64,000 nucleotides of DNA from Eunapius fragilis. Lineage: Eukaryota > Porifera > Demospongiae > Spongillida > Spongillidae. The stretch covers positions 10,949,251-11,013,250 of the forward strand of contig OY811975.1 of NCBI GenBank assembly GCA_963681505.1. The letters run 5' to 3'. The number at the start of each line of letters is the position of its first letter. The first letter of the stretch is position 1. Made by a program: the position numbers and the translations under genes. Positions 10,701-20,704 of this stretch are shown here, piece after piece. Under the pieces are notes generated by a model, which made no database searches, was not told where the DNA came from, and saw only the letters and a list, made by a program, of their open reading frames with translations.

Positions 10701-11973
10701 GTTGGGTGTCTTCCTGGTAGCAGCACTGTTCTTCCTCAACCTCACCATCACACAGGGCACACTCTATGGGCTCATCTTCTATGCCAACATTATCCAAGTC
10801 AATACTTCTATATTCTTCAACCAGTCCATTTTAAATCCATTGCAGGTGATTGTGTCCTTGGTGAACCTTGACCTTGGGCTCCCTATGTGTTTTTACAATG
10901 GCATGGATGATGCTGACAAGGCTGGCCTTCAGTTTGTGTTCCCAGCCTACCTCCTCATCCTCACCATGGCAACCATTCTGGTCTGCCACTACTGTCTTCA
11001 AAGATCTCCCACTACCTCCACCAGATTCTTTCTTTATAGGCTTTCCACCATCATTGGAAAAAGAGCAGTTGGTGTTCTATCTACTCTCATCTACTTGTCA
11101 TATTCCAAATTATTGAGAACTGTCATTGATATCCTCACATATTCCACAGTTCACCTACCCAGTGGTGACATGTACGTCTGGTTCTATGATGGAAATGTGG
11201 AATACCTACATGGGAAGCATACTGCTTTGTTAGTGGTTGCTATGGCAACATTAACCCTGTTCCTCCTTCCATACACCATTGCCCTCACTTTCATTCCAAT
11301 CATTGAACAGTACAGTGAACACAACAGACTGTTCAACTATCTCCACAAGAAGGCCAACCAGATCAAACCAATGAATGATGCCCACTATGCGCCCTATAAG
11401 GGGGAGTGGCGATGGTGGCTGGGAGCAAGGCTTTGGCTTCTAGTTGTCATGTACAGTTTAAATCCAGTGTACAGTTCTGACAGGCCATCTCTGCTTCTCA
11501 CTATCCAAGGTACTATGGTGATCTTGTTCACTATAACACAGGCAAGTATAAAGCCATTTGGACAGTCACATCAAAAGACACATCAAAGCAACAGACGTAC
11601 TAACTTCTACAATCAGTTGTACAATAGCCTTGACATGTTTTACCTCCTCAACTACACTGCACTGGCTATGTCAATGTCTCACATTCTAGACCAGAGTTCA
11701 GACCAAACACAAAGTGCCATGGTAACTGTTGGTGTTTTGGTGGGTCTGTTTGTAGTGATGTTGATGGTCACTGTCTTGTACCATCTCACTGTGGCCATCC
11801 TCAAGACTTGCAAGATGTATGACAGAACCAGGGAGAAGTCCAATGGATTATTTGAAAAGAAACAATATGACCCAAATGTTCCTATAGAGCTGGATGATCC
11901 CACCAACAGTAATGTTGGTACCACAACTGTGACAGTCGACTGTGGTCTAAGAGAACCACTGAATGAAGATTAA
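7753..11973 (+). CDS. Gene A: secreted beta-helix repeat, multipass membrane protein
   Basis: An intronless frame of 1406 residues. Residues 1-19 are a hydrophobic signal peptide. About 20-150 is a conserved N-terminal cap. Around 155-495 lie about 12 beta-helix repeats (ITGCTFQNNSA, GGAV.LYGSTG), resembling the GGAI/FxxN repeats of bacterial polymorphic outer membrane proteins and other pectate-lyase-like helices. A less regular helix with GGAI motifs runs to ~660. A cysteine cluster (CDCS, CPLDYC, GGRTGTICGRC, KCQEC) lies at 879-970. About nine hydrophobic segments span 974-1345, then comes a cytosolic tail ending CGLREPLNED. The ATG used by genes B and C is mutated here (ATA), so the next in-frame ATG was chosen; the signal peptide is kept. 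Surface recognition or adhesion is a guess from layout, and no enzyme motif is seen. Confidence 0.85.
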   Translation: MMIIDLLIALSLLGSYVRSDQVNTTVTIPPGSALQDYLCSGPLQSNMTVVLEDGEHRIASQPMCNITTEGNVTMTGSLDSTKRTVVRCESKTSAVFSVQMLTMERITFINCGIQLVSIENTLIVNCTFQDSTSGAISSDTNVLIDILYGAVILYKSTGDVSITGCTFQNNNAGGYGGGVMLDGSTGYVRITDCTFQSNSAASYGGAVALVRSNSDVSITDCTFQNNSAGHGGGGAVRLSKSKGNFSITGCTFQNNRASDDGGAVALYGSTGYVRITDCTFQSNSASHGGGGAAVRLSKSKGNFSITGCTFQNNRASDDGSAVALYGSTGYVRITDCTFQSNSAASYGGAVALVQSNDDVSITGCTFQNNSAGSEGGAVMLHQSTGDVSITGCTFKNNSAFYGDGGAVSYNEQTFGISDESTGDVSIKDCMFQNNSASGDGGAVALYGSTGYFTITGCTFQNNSAGDGGGGVTLERSRFGGPRSNVTITDCTFHMNRGYLGGAIYIRSILYVMFSNLSITNNMAKVGAAIYVYGPGLGLSTSDTVIKQLTLQDVVVKDNHCSSGTCAGAIYFKGVKMDIFGSTTTGSHFSYNSPQGAIQGEGGILTLHGYITFDHNTGVNGGAISLYNNVPLYFYSNCTVRFSNNIATGYGGAIYSNGKQNEYIKQNLLNCILRIYITLSSAFPLITFIDNHALQGGHAVYATPIYDCFFSYHDTFLDLDIMILINKLDLTNVINTTPLHEDINDTQVLSFPDNVVYCGCNNPNLCNGTSPNLSTYPGRTVKLNITSVDKRNNLSPGVVYTQVADTVGINIMLGLRQKAQWIGTVCGEIEYQIYGPENASLKLLLSNDPNGSPTVINVKLLPCEPGFVLITNASTSMMKCDCSLFLTSLGVICDTSDGTVSRNKTNWIGVYNNTLPGLAQTCPLDYCNSTIKKLSLARPGYLCNGGRTGTICGRCHGNLSVIFGSSKCQECSDMWLTTLVMFAVLGVFLVAALFFLNLTITQGTLYGLIFYANIIQVNTSIFFNQSILNPLQVIVSLVNLDLGLPMCFYNGMDDADKAGLQFVFPAYLLILTMATILVCHYCLQRSPTTSTRFFLYRLSTIIGKRAVGVLSTLIYLSYSKLLRTVIDILTYSTVHLPSGDMYVWFYDGNVEYLHGKHTALLVVAMATLTLFLLPYTIALTFIPIIEQYSEHNRLFNYLHKKANQIKPMNDAHYAPYKGEWRWWLGARLWLLVVMYSLNPVYSSDRPSLLLTIQGTMVILFTITQASIKPFGQSHQKTHQSNRRTNFYNQLYNSLDMFYLLNYTALAMSMSHILDQSSDQTQSAMVTVGVLVGLFVVMLMVTVLYHLTVAILKTCKMYDRTREKSNGLFEKKQYDPNVPIELDDPTNSNVGTTTVTVDCGLREPLNED
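8215..9235 (+). repeat. In-frame beta-helix repeat array of gene A
   Basis: Units of 78-90 bp built on GTTAGTATCACAG, TGCACATTTCAGAACAACAGTGCT and GGTGGTGCTGTG (written here in parts). About 12 units, the last (ITDCTFHMNRGY) being the fixed end unit in all genes. Confidence 0.85.
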
Positions 11974-12114
11974 AGCATATGCCCATGTTGAGTTTACAGC
12001 CTTTTAGTACAAGGATAGTCTGCTGAAGTGCAAACATAGATTACATAGTCTGCTGAAGTAGTAGAAACATGCTAACATAGTAGTGATAATCAATGACATG
12101 TGTACATAGTTGAA
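11974..12114 (+). other. 3' flank of gene A
   Basis: Carries the family 3' motif (GTTTACAGCC, TAGTCTGCTGAAGT) with one short internal duplication of the TAGTCTGCTGAAGT part. No AATAAA signal was spotted. Confidence 0.6.
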
Positions 12115-13925
12115 TGGTATTAGCCACTGGCTTGTAATATTCTATTACAATGCAGATGTCACCATGGCAACATTATAAATTGGCACACCTGTCACCCATC
12201 AATGGAGGGAGCTTACAACTGTCCTTATAAACACCCCCTGTAGCAACTGTACCCTACCTTGGTCACACCCACTAATGTTCCTTCGCTTGTAAACTCCTTC
12301 CAAAACCACAACCAAGAATTAACCTATATTATTCGATTATGGCCTAAATTATGTAGAGGTCATTTGATCCTTAAATGTTTTGTGGCAGGAAGGGGTAATC
12401 TAAAGATACCCACTGAAGCCAAGTTCATGAAGGATTTCAAATTGGTATAATCTTTCTGTGGTTTGCTACCTTGGTAGCTGTAAATAACGAACTGATGGGA
12501 ATTTGCCTTAATCGGTTAATTGTATTATAATTTTATCTCTGTGGGTCATAAAAACTCTCAAACATTAAATTTAGTGATAAGGGTGCATTGAAAGTTTGAA
12601 TCAAATTATTCTATAGTCCATTATCAAGTATATATTTTATTATAAAAGCTATTGGAAGATATCGGTATGATTTCAGTATTCTCCTAATTTTTTTCTCTAC
12701 CCTAATTATAATGATTTTTAAATTGGTTATAACCATGTTTGGATCTTGAACATGTGGGTGTTGATTTCAAAATTATGTAAGTAATTTTAGAGCAACTCAA
12801 CGAAACAATTTTAAGCACGCTGTGCTTCAAACATTGCAACAGCATGGACTGTGACTGCAGGTGCTAAACGATAAATAGTTCAAAATAGAAGTCCATTAAC
12901 AGTTAACACTGTGTACCAACAATAATAGCTTGTAGGAAAGGACAATCAGTATGTCAGTGCCCAGTGTGTCAATAACGGGCTAATGTTTTGTGCTCTAGTG
13001 CATTATAAATGAAGCGGGCTGGATGTGCATTGCCTTATTACGTTTGCAGAAGGACGATATACTAATTAAGGCGACCATACACTAGGCAACATGTTGCGCG
13101 CAACACTATCAATTTTAGCAAACTAGCGTTTTACTGAATATATTATTGGATTCATTGAGTTGCATGCAACATTGCTGCCTACTGTATGGTCGCCTTGAGC
13201 CTTTCGTTGAGCTCAGACACATCATGTGTCCATTTATAGGTACTTACAAAAATCACATCCCTGAAATATATATAATAGCTTCCGTAGAAGCTGCGTCTGA
13301 GGGCTGTAGCTGTATCTTGCTATGGCTGTGTGGGGCTTCGCTGGGCGGGAGATTGCCTCGGACTCAATGAATTGATTACCGTATGGAAGTGTGGCGGTTT
13401 GATTGTGCTAGGCGCGCAAATTGTATCTATGTAGACTATTTCATTCTCTCATACCTGAGCACTTGTAACGCATGGTCTCTGTCTCGTGGGTCAAGGGCTG
13501 TGGGACTAAGGGCACTCACCTTTGTGTTTGTGTGTGAGTAGCTTTGATAAGGGCAGACCAATAAGCTGATAATGAACACCTTTTGTTTATTGATGCAGGT
13601 GACTGATGGTTAGACTTCAGGGAAGGGTCACCTGGGTGGGCCTTAGGGGAAATAGTCACCCAGACCTTAGGGAGAAATAGTCACCCAGACCTTCACTTTC
13701 CATTACAATTAGTCAGGGCGGACCCCTGTCCCTGCTGGCTTGTCCCTACAAAAAGCCCGGCTAGTCAAGCCTGGACCAGGTACCTGTATTAGCCGGAGGG
13801 CTTTCCCAAATTTACTGGCTGGAGGCAAGCCTGGACCAGTGTCCTGGCTTGTTACACAGGTCACCTGGTTTGTGGTCAGCGGCACTTGCTGGTGCCTCCA
13901 GAGCTAGGGGTTGGGAAATGTAACA
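12115..13925. repeat. T2 intergenic block, copy b
   Basis: The same order as copy a with scattered substitutions and indels. The 25-bp tandem repeat near 13643-13692 has only two units. No conserved coding sequence. Confidence 0.8.
13068..13196. mobile_element. Foldback MITE in T2 block, copy b
   Basis: A 129-bp copy of the element at 2628 with the same ends and the same flanks, so carried along by block duplication rather than inserted anew. Confidence 0.8.
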
Positions 13926-14024
13926 CATGTAATTCAGACTCATGCAGAGCTTGGGGAATTACTAGTTTGATAATTCATTGTTCTTTGTGAGAGCTCATGA
14001 CTAGGATCAGTTATATATATATAT

Positions 14025-14065
<41 letters not shown>

Positions 14066-14108
14066 ATGAGTGTGTGTGCATGTGTGTGTGCATGTGTATG
14101 TGTGCGTG
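14025..14108. repeat. TG microsatellite
   Basis: (AT)n passing into (TG)n, equivalent to the tract at 3690. The ~130 bases between it and the CA tract are shared T2 sequence. Confidence 0.95.
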
Positions 14109-14234
14109 TGGTGGTGCATATCCCACACCAATATGCTTACATAATTGTCAGGTTCTATATGGTAATGGTGTCATAACTCAGCTGACTGGTCTGCTGTTTG
14201 GCTGACCATATAAGGTAAGCCATAAGTTTGATGA

Positions 14235-14236
<2 letters not shown>

Positions 14237-14312
<76 letters not shown>
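14237..14312. repeat. CA microsatellite abutting Y1
   Basis: An almost pure (AC)n of ~75 bp whose last AG serves as the acceptor-like dinucleotide before Y1. Confidence 0.95.
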
Positions 14313-14313
<1 letters not shown>

Positions 14314-14447
14314 AGCACAAGGCCTTGGTGGTCTCGAGGAACTTGGGTGACTGGGTCATTCACACGTGCACCAACTGTGAGACTGATGTGTATGTGGTCC
14401 ATCTCTTGAAGGAACTTAGTCGTGTCTTTGTGACAAGCAACCTGGTG
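14313..14447 (+). other. Exon-like segment Y1, copy b
   Basis: A 135-base phase-0 open segment between a CA-tract AG and GGTAAGT, almost identical to copy a. Product unrecognised. Confidence 0.55.
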
Positions 14448-14625
14448 GTAAGTGCCCCACCTCCTCCAGCCACACCCACCTTTGCCTAACATGATCCTCC
14501 CTCACATGGGGGTCACCCTCGTATGCATGGTTTCTCATAATGGTTACTCTCTCATCACTACATCACCCTCACCACCCTCACCCTCGTCAACTTCATTACC
14601 ACCTCACCACCCTCACCCCCTTCAG

Positions 14626-14734
14626 TCTGATGGTGCCAAGCTGAGAGGTACAGAGAAGTACTCACAGGTGTTCAAGATAGTCCTGAGGGGAGATGTGGAG
14701 GCAGCTGAGATAGATGGATACAGAAGGAAGAGAT
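14626..14734 (+). other. Exon-like segment Y2, copy b
   Basis: 109 bases after CCTTCAG, encoding SDGAKLRGTEKYSQVFKIVL and then RGDVEAAEIDGYRRKR, and ending before a GTATGT donor. The frame is open. The gene is not recognised. Confidence 0.5.
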
Positions 14735-15021
14735 GTATGTGGGAGTATATAAGAGTATACAGGAGTGTACAAGAATGTACAGGAGTGTAAAAAAAAGTGT
14801 ACAATAGTGGGACAGGGGTATTTTAGTAGTGTGGTGTGAACAGGTGTGTACAGGAGTGTGGTATGTACCAACAGGTGTGTACAACAGCAGTGTGGTGTGG
14901 GTTTACAGCAGTAGGTGTAGTCACACTCATGTTTTATGGAAGGCATGTGACCTTTTCCTTTTTGTCCCTTCCTGGAAAAAGGCATGTGTGTAATAGTAGT
15001 CATAACCCTGAGGCAATGGTA

Positions 15022-15925
15022 CAGTTGGTGTTCTATCTACTCTCATCTACTTGTCATATTCCAAATTGTTGAGAACTGTCATTGATATTTTCACATTTTC
15101 CACAGTTCACCTACCCAGTGGTGACATGTATGTCTGGTTCTATGATGGAAATATGGAATACCTACATGGGAAGCATACTGCTTTGTTTGTGGTTGCTATG
15201 ACAACATGTTCCCTGTTCCTCCTTCCATACACCTTTGCCCTCACTTTCATTCCAATCATTGAACAGTACAGTGAACACAACAGACTGTTCAACTATCTCC
15301 ACAAGAAGGCCAACCAGATCAAACCAATGAATGATGCCCACTATGCTCCCTATAAGGGGGAGTGGCGATGGTGGCTGGGAGCAAGGCTTTGGCTTCTTAT
15401 TGTCATGTACAGTTTAAATCCAGTGTACAGTTCTGACAGGCTATCTCTGCTTCTCATTATCCAAGCTACTATGGTGATCTTGTTCACTATAACACAGGCA
15501 AGTATAAAGCCATTTGGACAGTCACATCAAAAGACACATCAAAGCAACAGATGTTCCAACTTCTACCATCAGTTGTACAATAGCCTTGACATGTTTTACC
15601 TCCTCAACTATACTGCACTGGCTATGTCAATGTCTTACATTCTAGACCAGAGTTCAGACCAAACGCAAAGTGCCATGGTAACTGTGGGTGTTTTGGTGGG
15701 TCTGTTTGTAGTGATGTTGATGGTCACTGTCTTGTACCATCTCACTATGGCCATCCTCAAGACTTGCGAGATGTATGACAGAACCAGAGAGAATTTCGAT
15801 GCATTATAAGAAACTATATGACCCAATGGTTCCTACAGAGCTGGATGATCCCACCAACAGTGCTGTTGGTACCACAACTGTGTCAGTCTCCTGTGGTCTA
15901 AGAGAACCACTGAGTGAAGATTAAA
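15022..15925 (+). pseudogene. Detached membrane module, frameshifted near its end
   Basis: It starts at the shared ACAGTTGGTGTTC junction without signal peptide, helix or cysteine cluster. The frame follows the family until 15808, where loss of about eight bases (TTGAAAAG in the paralogs) creates TAA. The old tail, ending in the LREPLSED type, is still readable in another frame to 15924. A protein of ~250 residues from an internal start is conceivable, but nothing suggests a promoter. Confidence 0.85.
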
Positions 15926-16668
15926 GCACATACCCATGTTGAGTTTACAGCCTTTTAGTACAAGGATGGTCTGCTGAAGTGGTAGAAACATGCAAACATG
16001 GTAGTGATGATGAAAGTGTAACACTATTATTTGTTTAGTATATTTATTGTAGTAAGTTGCTGTAAATATTTATGATCCTGAAAATGAAAGTTGGGTGTAA
16101 TTAAAAAACTGATGCATGAAAATATGGTGGTATATTTATTTTTATAAAACAACAGCTTCAGAGCTGTGGGGATGGTGTGTAGAGGTGTGGGGATAGTGTG
16201 CAGAGATGTGGGATGGAACCTAGCTCATCTCACTTGAAAACTGGAACCTATTTAATTATACCACCCTATTACGTTGATCATTCATTTATCAATGTAGCCT
16301 AGAAGTCAATCATGTGGATAGATATTATCAAGAAATATCTATGCCATGACCACCCAAGATAGTCATAGGAGGTGTGGTGCATTAATGGATGCTGAGCAAT
16401 TTTATAGGCTCCCTCCACAACATTTCTCTGCTCCCTCCCCTCCCCCTCTACCCTCACCTTTCTCCCCTTCCCTCCATCTCCATGTCCTTATGGAAGGAAT
16501 TATATCAATTGTATCAATATTGCCCATAGGATAGAAATCATCTTCTCTCACTCTCATTCACTTACTCCCTCCTCACTTCCTTCCATCTTCCCCTATCTCT
16601 CTACTCCTCCCCTCTCCATCTCCTCTCTCCTTCTTCCTCCCCCCCCCCCCCCCCCCATTGCTCTGTAG

Positions 16669-16911
16669 TTTCATACGATTATGACCAAGTATGTCAATGA
16701 CCTTGAAGCTCCTGTCCTTGAAGGTCCTGTCCCAGATGATGTACTGAAGGAGATAGAGGGGATGACAGAAGACTGTAGTGGCTAAATTAGGCGGATGGTT
16801 AACCTTCTCCTCGTGTACCCTGTCACCCTTCCCACCTCCTCAGTGGATGTTAATTTTCAGGAGATCACCCTGCCACCAAATTTGAAAGCAATCTTCTTCA
16901 CAAAGATATAA
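16669..16911 (+). pseudogene. Exon-like segment X1, copy b, with stop
   Basis: After CTCTGTAG the segment encodes TKYVNDLEAPVLEGPVPDD and so on, but an in-frame TAA (16783) replaces the Tyr codon of the copies at 40707 and 50309. Those copies end ...NFFTKI and stop, so this looks like a terminal exon. Product unrecognised. Confidence 0.5.
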
Positions 16912-17091
16912 TTATTTCAAAGTTGCATTGTCTAATTTGGAGAGGTAACTTTGCATTTTTAGTTTTATGATAATGCTTATATATTTGCTAATTGATGTTT
17001 TGCGCCCATTAATGGGGACATGCAATGATATAATTATCAGGGCCCATGTGATGATAAGAACCATTCATCTGGATACTCATTAAAGCAAAGT

Positions 17092-17382
17092 GTGTGGAGC
17101 CATGTCTCTGAGATGCAGTTAACCCACCTAGTAAGACTGAACAAACATCACATGATGTCCACATCCCTGTGGACCTTCACCTATATACACAAGTCTGCTT
17201 TACTGGATAGTGTGCTTGTAATGTCCACCATGGATGCTCGTTACTTAGGTTACCACAGCAAAGGTATTATCCCCATACACCAAACCTGTTTGAGTGAGCC
17301 TTCGTACATATCAGAGGTATGGACACCATTGATAAGTCAGTTTACATATTGCTGCACACATGTCTGTTCACCTGAACTATAA
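17092..17382 (+). other. Conserved T1 segment with open frame
   Basis: A frame including HHMMSTSLWTFTYIHKSALL is also open at the equivalent places near 41100 and 50640. No clear splice signals were found, so it could be coding or chance conservation between young duplicates. Confidence 0.25.
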
Positions 17383-17856
17383 ATATCCCTCCATATCCAT
17401 GGCAACAAAATATCCTAAATGCTAATAGCCATCATCCACCCCCAGCATTCAACCATACCTACAATGCACCACACATGTATATACGTACTGTTCCAATACT
17501 TACCATCCCAACACTCCGTCCCCCTCACCCATCCCCTCACCTACTCACCCACCCGACAGCCCAGGTCCATCAAAAGGTATGGGTGGCCATTTTTCTGTGA
17601 GTACACTTGTGCAGCTCACATCATGTTGATGTATCTTCATCCCTGGAGTTGGGGACACATACATGAATATATCCAAGTACATGGAGGGCAGAACAGGATC
17701 CTTGAGGGATGGTGTGCAGGTGTGGGGATGAGGGGATGGTATGCAAGCCATGGTTCCTGGACTAGGTGTACATGATTATATTCATCACGCAGTAAGCCCT
17801 CCATGACTACTGGTGTGACATTATCTCACTATACTCATTCTTCTCTATCCTACTAG

Positions 17857-17929
17857 TCTGGGTACCAGAGATGCTCAGTTCATGTATATAGATGATTTGA
17901 GGAAGGCTATCTGTGCCTCAATGGAGTAA
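17857..17929 (+). other. Exon-like segment X4, copy b
   Basis: After CTACTAG the frame reads LGTRDAQFMYIDDLRKAICA then SME and a stop. Later copies are broken: 25456 lacks six bases, and 42114 and 51711 carry a shared insertion. It looks like a short last exon; the gene is not recognised. Confidence 0.4.
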
Positions 17930-18222
17930 TGAGTAACATGGGCTCATATGGTGTAGTCATATGAGTCACCATATCCCTGCTGATCTACTATTTCGCTACC
18001 TCCATCTCCTTTGATGCCTTCACATTGTCACAGCACACACAACACCTCCTCCCCTTCCTTTCTCTCCTCCTCTCCCCCTCCCTCCTTCCTCTCCCTTCCC
18101 TCCATCTTACCCATTCCTCTGGTGCCCTCACAATGTCTTCACACACACAGCACCTCCATTGTCGTACACTACCACCTCTTCCCTTTCCCATGTGACCCTG
18201 TTGACTCCACCCCTTCAAGCAG

Positions 18223-18328
18223 GAAGCAGTTGATCAGAGACAACTACTCGTGTTCCCACTGTGCCCTTGTGGGTACCAACTGGCGGAGCATCTTGGACCT
18301 TGGAGACCAAAAGACATTGCACCAGAAG
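18223..18328 (+). other. Exon-like segment X5, copy b
   Basis: 106 bases between TTCAAGCAG and AAGGTGAGC, encoding RKQLIRDNYSCSHCALVGTN then WRSILDLGDQKTLHQK. It ends in phase 0, matching the start of Y1. Two CxxC-like cysteines may be structural. Not recognised. Confidence 0.5.
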
Positions 18329-18951
18329 GTGAGCATACGAGCATACATGGGGAAGAGAAGGGGTGTGGTTATTGGAACGTTTGTATGGGAAATGATAAGG
18401 ATGAATCAAGGAGGAGAGGAGGGAGAGGGGGAGGGAGAGGCACTGGAGGTAGGGAGAGGGTAAAGGAACATGAAATGCATGTTATAAATAAAAAGTGAAA
18501 CAGTCGTTGGACCTCAGATCACCAAGGGCATGAGCATATGATAGTAAAGCTCTGGCATTAGCTCTAATTAGAGTTACATGCCCGTAGCCAGGGGGGTTTC
18601 GGGGGGTTCGATCGAACCCCCCCTCAGAAGGTCAAGGTCCACTTATGTGGAGGTATGGTCTCTCCGAGGCGATTAGAGGCCTTCTGACCAGTATAATAAT
18701 TATACATGTATCCCAGTGTTGCAGCTGAAGCCTTTAAGTTAAATCGAAAACGGTTAACCAACCCGCGCCAGGGCCGGCCCGTCTATACTAGCACAGTAGA
18801 AATGTTTAATTTTAGTTGTCCTCTGATCGTGTTGGAGTGGAAGCACAGATCCAACAAGCTGCTCCTCTTGCCACTTACGTCCATTGTAGTGGACACTGTT
18901 TGAACATTGTCAATCAGCAAGTCTTGCTCCCTGCCTGACATCCACAATGTA

Positions 18952-19241
18952 ACAAGTAAATAAAAACATTCTCTACGAGAAAGGTGGTGGGATATAGGAT
19001 TTGATTATGACATCAATTGGTGGTGTAAAAAGCAAGGAAACAAGGTCTTATCAGAAGGGAAAATGTCATAGTCCTATATTTAGCACATTTCTAGGGCATG
19101 TGTTGTTTGTGTGCTAAATATAGGACTATGACATTTTCCCTTCTGATAAGACCTTGTTTCCTTGCTTTTTACACCACCAATGTCATAATCAAATCCTATA
19201 TCCCACCAACTTTCTCGTAGAGAATGTTTTTATTTACTTGT
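18952..19241. mobile_element. Long near-perfect inverted repeat (hairpin)
   Basis: Left arm 18952-19087 and right arm 19110-19241 are reverse complements apart from a 4-base indel and a few substitutions, with a 22-base loop. Transcription would give a ~130-bp duplex. No target duplication was found. Confidence 0.85.
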
Positions 19242-19283
19242 TTTCTTTATTTTTTTTCATACCCATTTAATTATACAAGACAT

Positions 19284-19415
19284 TAGTCTCGTACCCAGAC
19301 CGTCTATGACGTAAGCGATTATCGCTGTAAACAGTATAATCACTACGTCCATCGTATGGACGTAGTGTTTACAGCGATAATCGCTTACGTCATAGACGGT
19401 CTGGGTACGAGACTA
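19284..19415. mobile_element. Foldback MITE with 9-bp target duplication
   Basis: Begins TAGTCTCGTACCCAGAC and ends in its reverse complement; the arms run nearly to the centre. It is flanked by direct repeats ACAAGACAT at 19275-19283 and 19416-19424. A 9-bp duplication fits Mutator-like elements. Confidence 0.85.
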
Positions 19416-19829
19416 ACAAGACATAGGAGGCTGATAGTCGATTGTTTATCAAAGTATTATATTATATAAAAGCGAGTCCTCCAGCCGATTCTGAAGCTAT
19501 TGGTGAAATTTTCATCGCTTAGAAATGTTCCTGTCCTGAGTTATGCGTTGCCAAGAAGAAGGAGGAGAAGGAGAATAAGAAGACGACCCGCCCCTTGTTC
19601 CGAGACTGGGTACGAGGACGGGCAGTACACTCTTGTTCTCAACAACCACGCGGTTCAGCGACATGAAACAAAAACGAAACTACTCATTTTTGACTTCTAG
19701 ATCGATTGCTAAAACAAGCTACACGATCCGATCGTCGGGAGTGTTGTTACAGACGGTACGGGTCGCGTTTTTTTAATGACATTCATAGTCGGGGTCAAAT
19801 CCTATATGGAAGTTTCTAACGAAACTTCC

Positions 19830-20704
19830 GATATTCCAAATTGTTGAGAACTGTCATTGATATCCTCACATATTCCACAGTTCACCTACCCAGTGGTGAC
19901 ATGTATGTCTGGTTCTATGATGGAAATGTGGAATACCTACATGGGAAGCATACTGCTTTGTTTGTGGTTGCTATGGCAACATGTACCCTGTTCCTCCTTC
20001 CATACACCATTGTCCTCACTTTCATTCCAATCATTGAACAGTACAGTGAACACAACAGACTGTTCAACTATCTCCACAAGAAGGCCAACCAGATCAAACC
20101 AATGAATGATGCCCACTATGCTCCCTATAAGGGAGAGTGGCGATGGTGGCTGGGAGCAAGGCTTTGGCTTCTTATTGTCATGTACAGTTTAAATCCAGTG
20201 TATAGTTCTGACAGGCCATCTCTGCTTCTCACTATCCAGGTTACTATGGTGATCTTGTTCACTATAACACAGGCAAGTATAAAGCCATTTGGACAGTCAC
20301 ATCAAAAGACACATCAAAGCAACAGATGTACCAACTTCTACAATCAGTTGTACAATAGCCTTGACATGTTTTACCTCCTCAACTACACTGCACTGGCTAT
20401 GTCAATGTCTTACATTCTAGACCAGAGTTCAGACCAAACACGAAGTGCCATGGTAACTGTTGGTGTTTTGGTGGGTCTGTTTGTAGTGATGTTGATGGTC
20501 ACTGTCTTGTACCATCTCATTGTGGCCATCCTCAAGACTTGCAAGATGTATGACAGAACCAGGGAGAAGTTCAATGCATTATTTGAAAAGAGGCAATATG
20601 ACCCAAAGGTTCCTATAGAGCTGGATGATCCCACCAACTGTACTGTTGATACCACAACTGTGTCAGTCTCCTGTGGACTAAGAGAACCACTGAGTGAAGA
20701 TTAA
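19830..20704 (+). pseudogene. Detached membrane module with open frame
   Basis: It joins foldback sequence at ATATTCCAAATTG and then follows the family without a stop to TAA at 20702-20704 (~287 residues, tail LREPLSED). It carries the VDTTTVSV tail variant shared with gene B. Without signal peptide or promoter, this is most likely a fragment, although the intact frame means either recent origin or some constraint. Confidence 0.75.

Larger units (their letters stand above)
15926..18576. repeat. T1 intergenic block, copy b
   Basis: Full-length T1: 3' flank, a short 21-bp minisatellite near 16165, the CT-rich tract 16410-16660 including a C homopolymer (16640-16656), exon-like segments X1, X4 and X5, and purine-rich GGAGGGAGAGGG near 18410. 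It breaks off at 18576 in the middle of AATTAGAGTTA, where other copies continue. Confidence 0.75.
18577..19829. mobile_element. Cluster of foldback and palindromic insertions
   Basis: Sequence not shared with the T1/T2 blocks and inserted between T1 copy b and the next membrane module. It starts GCCCGTAGCCAGGGGGG, holds a 22-bp palindrome (18601-18622), the AGGGCCGGCCCGT motif near 18771, two foldback elements described separately, and a 9+9 bp hairpin (19808-19829) just at the junction with the module. No long frame resembles a transposase. Confidence 0.55.

Noticed and set aside
7753-11973. Bacterial origin suggested by similarity to chlamydial polymorphic outer membrane repeats
   Set aside because: There is no autotransporter barrel. 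Instead the gene has many membrane helices, a TATA/CCAAT promoter and surrounding eukaryotic retroelements. The repeat similarity is a shared beta-helix pattern.
13146-13370. Frame conserved at 13146 and 21830 (CILLWLCGASLG)
   Set aside because: It crosses the foldback element and shared T2 sequence, is broken in copies a and d, and shows no known motif.
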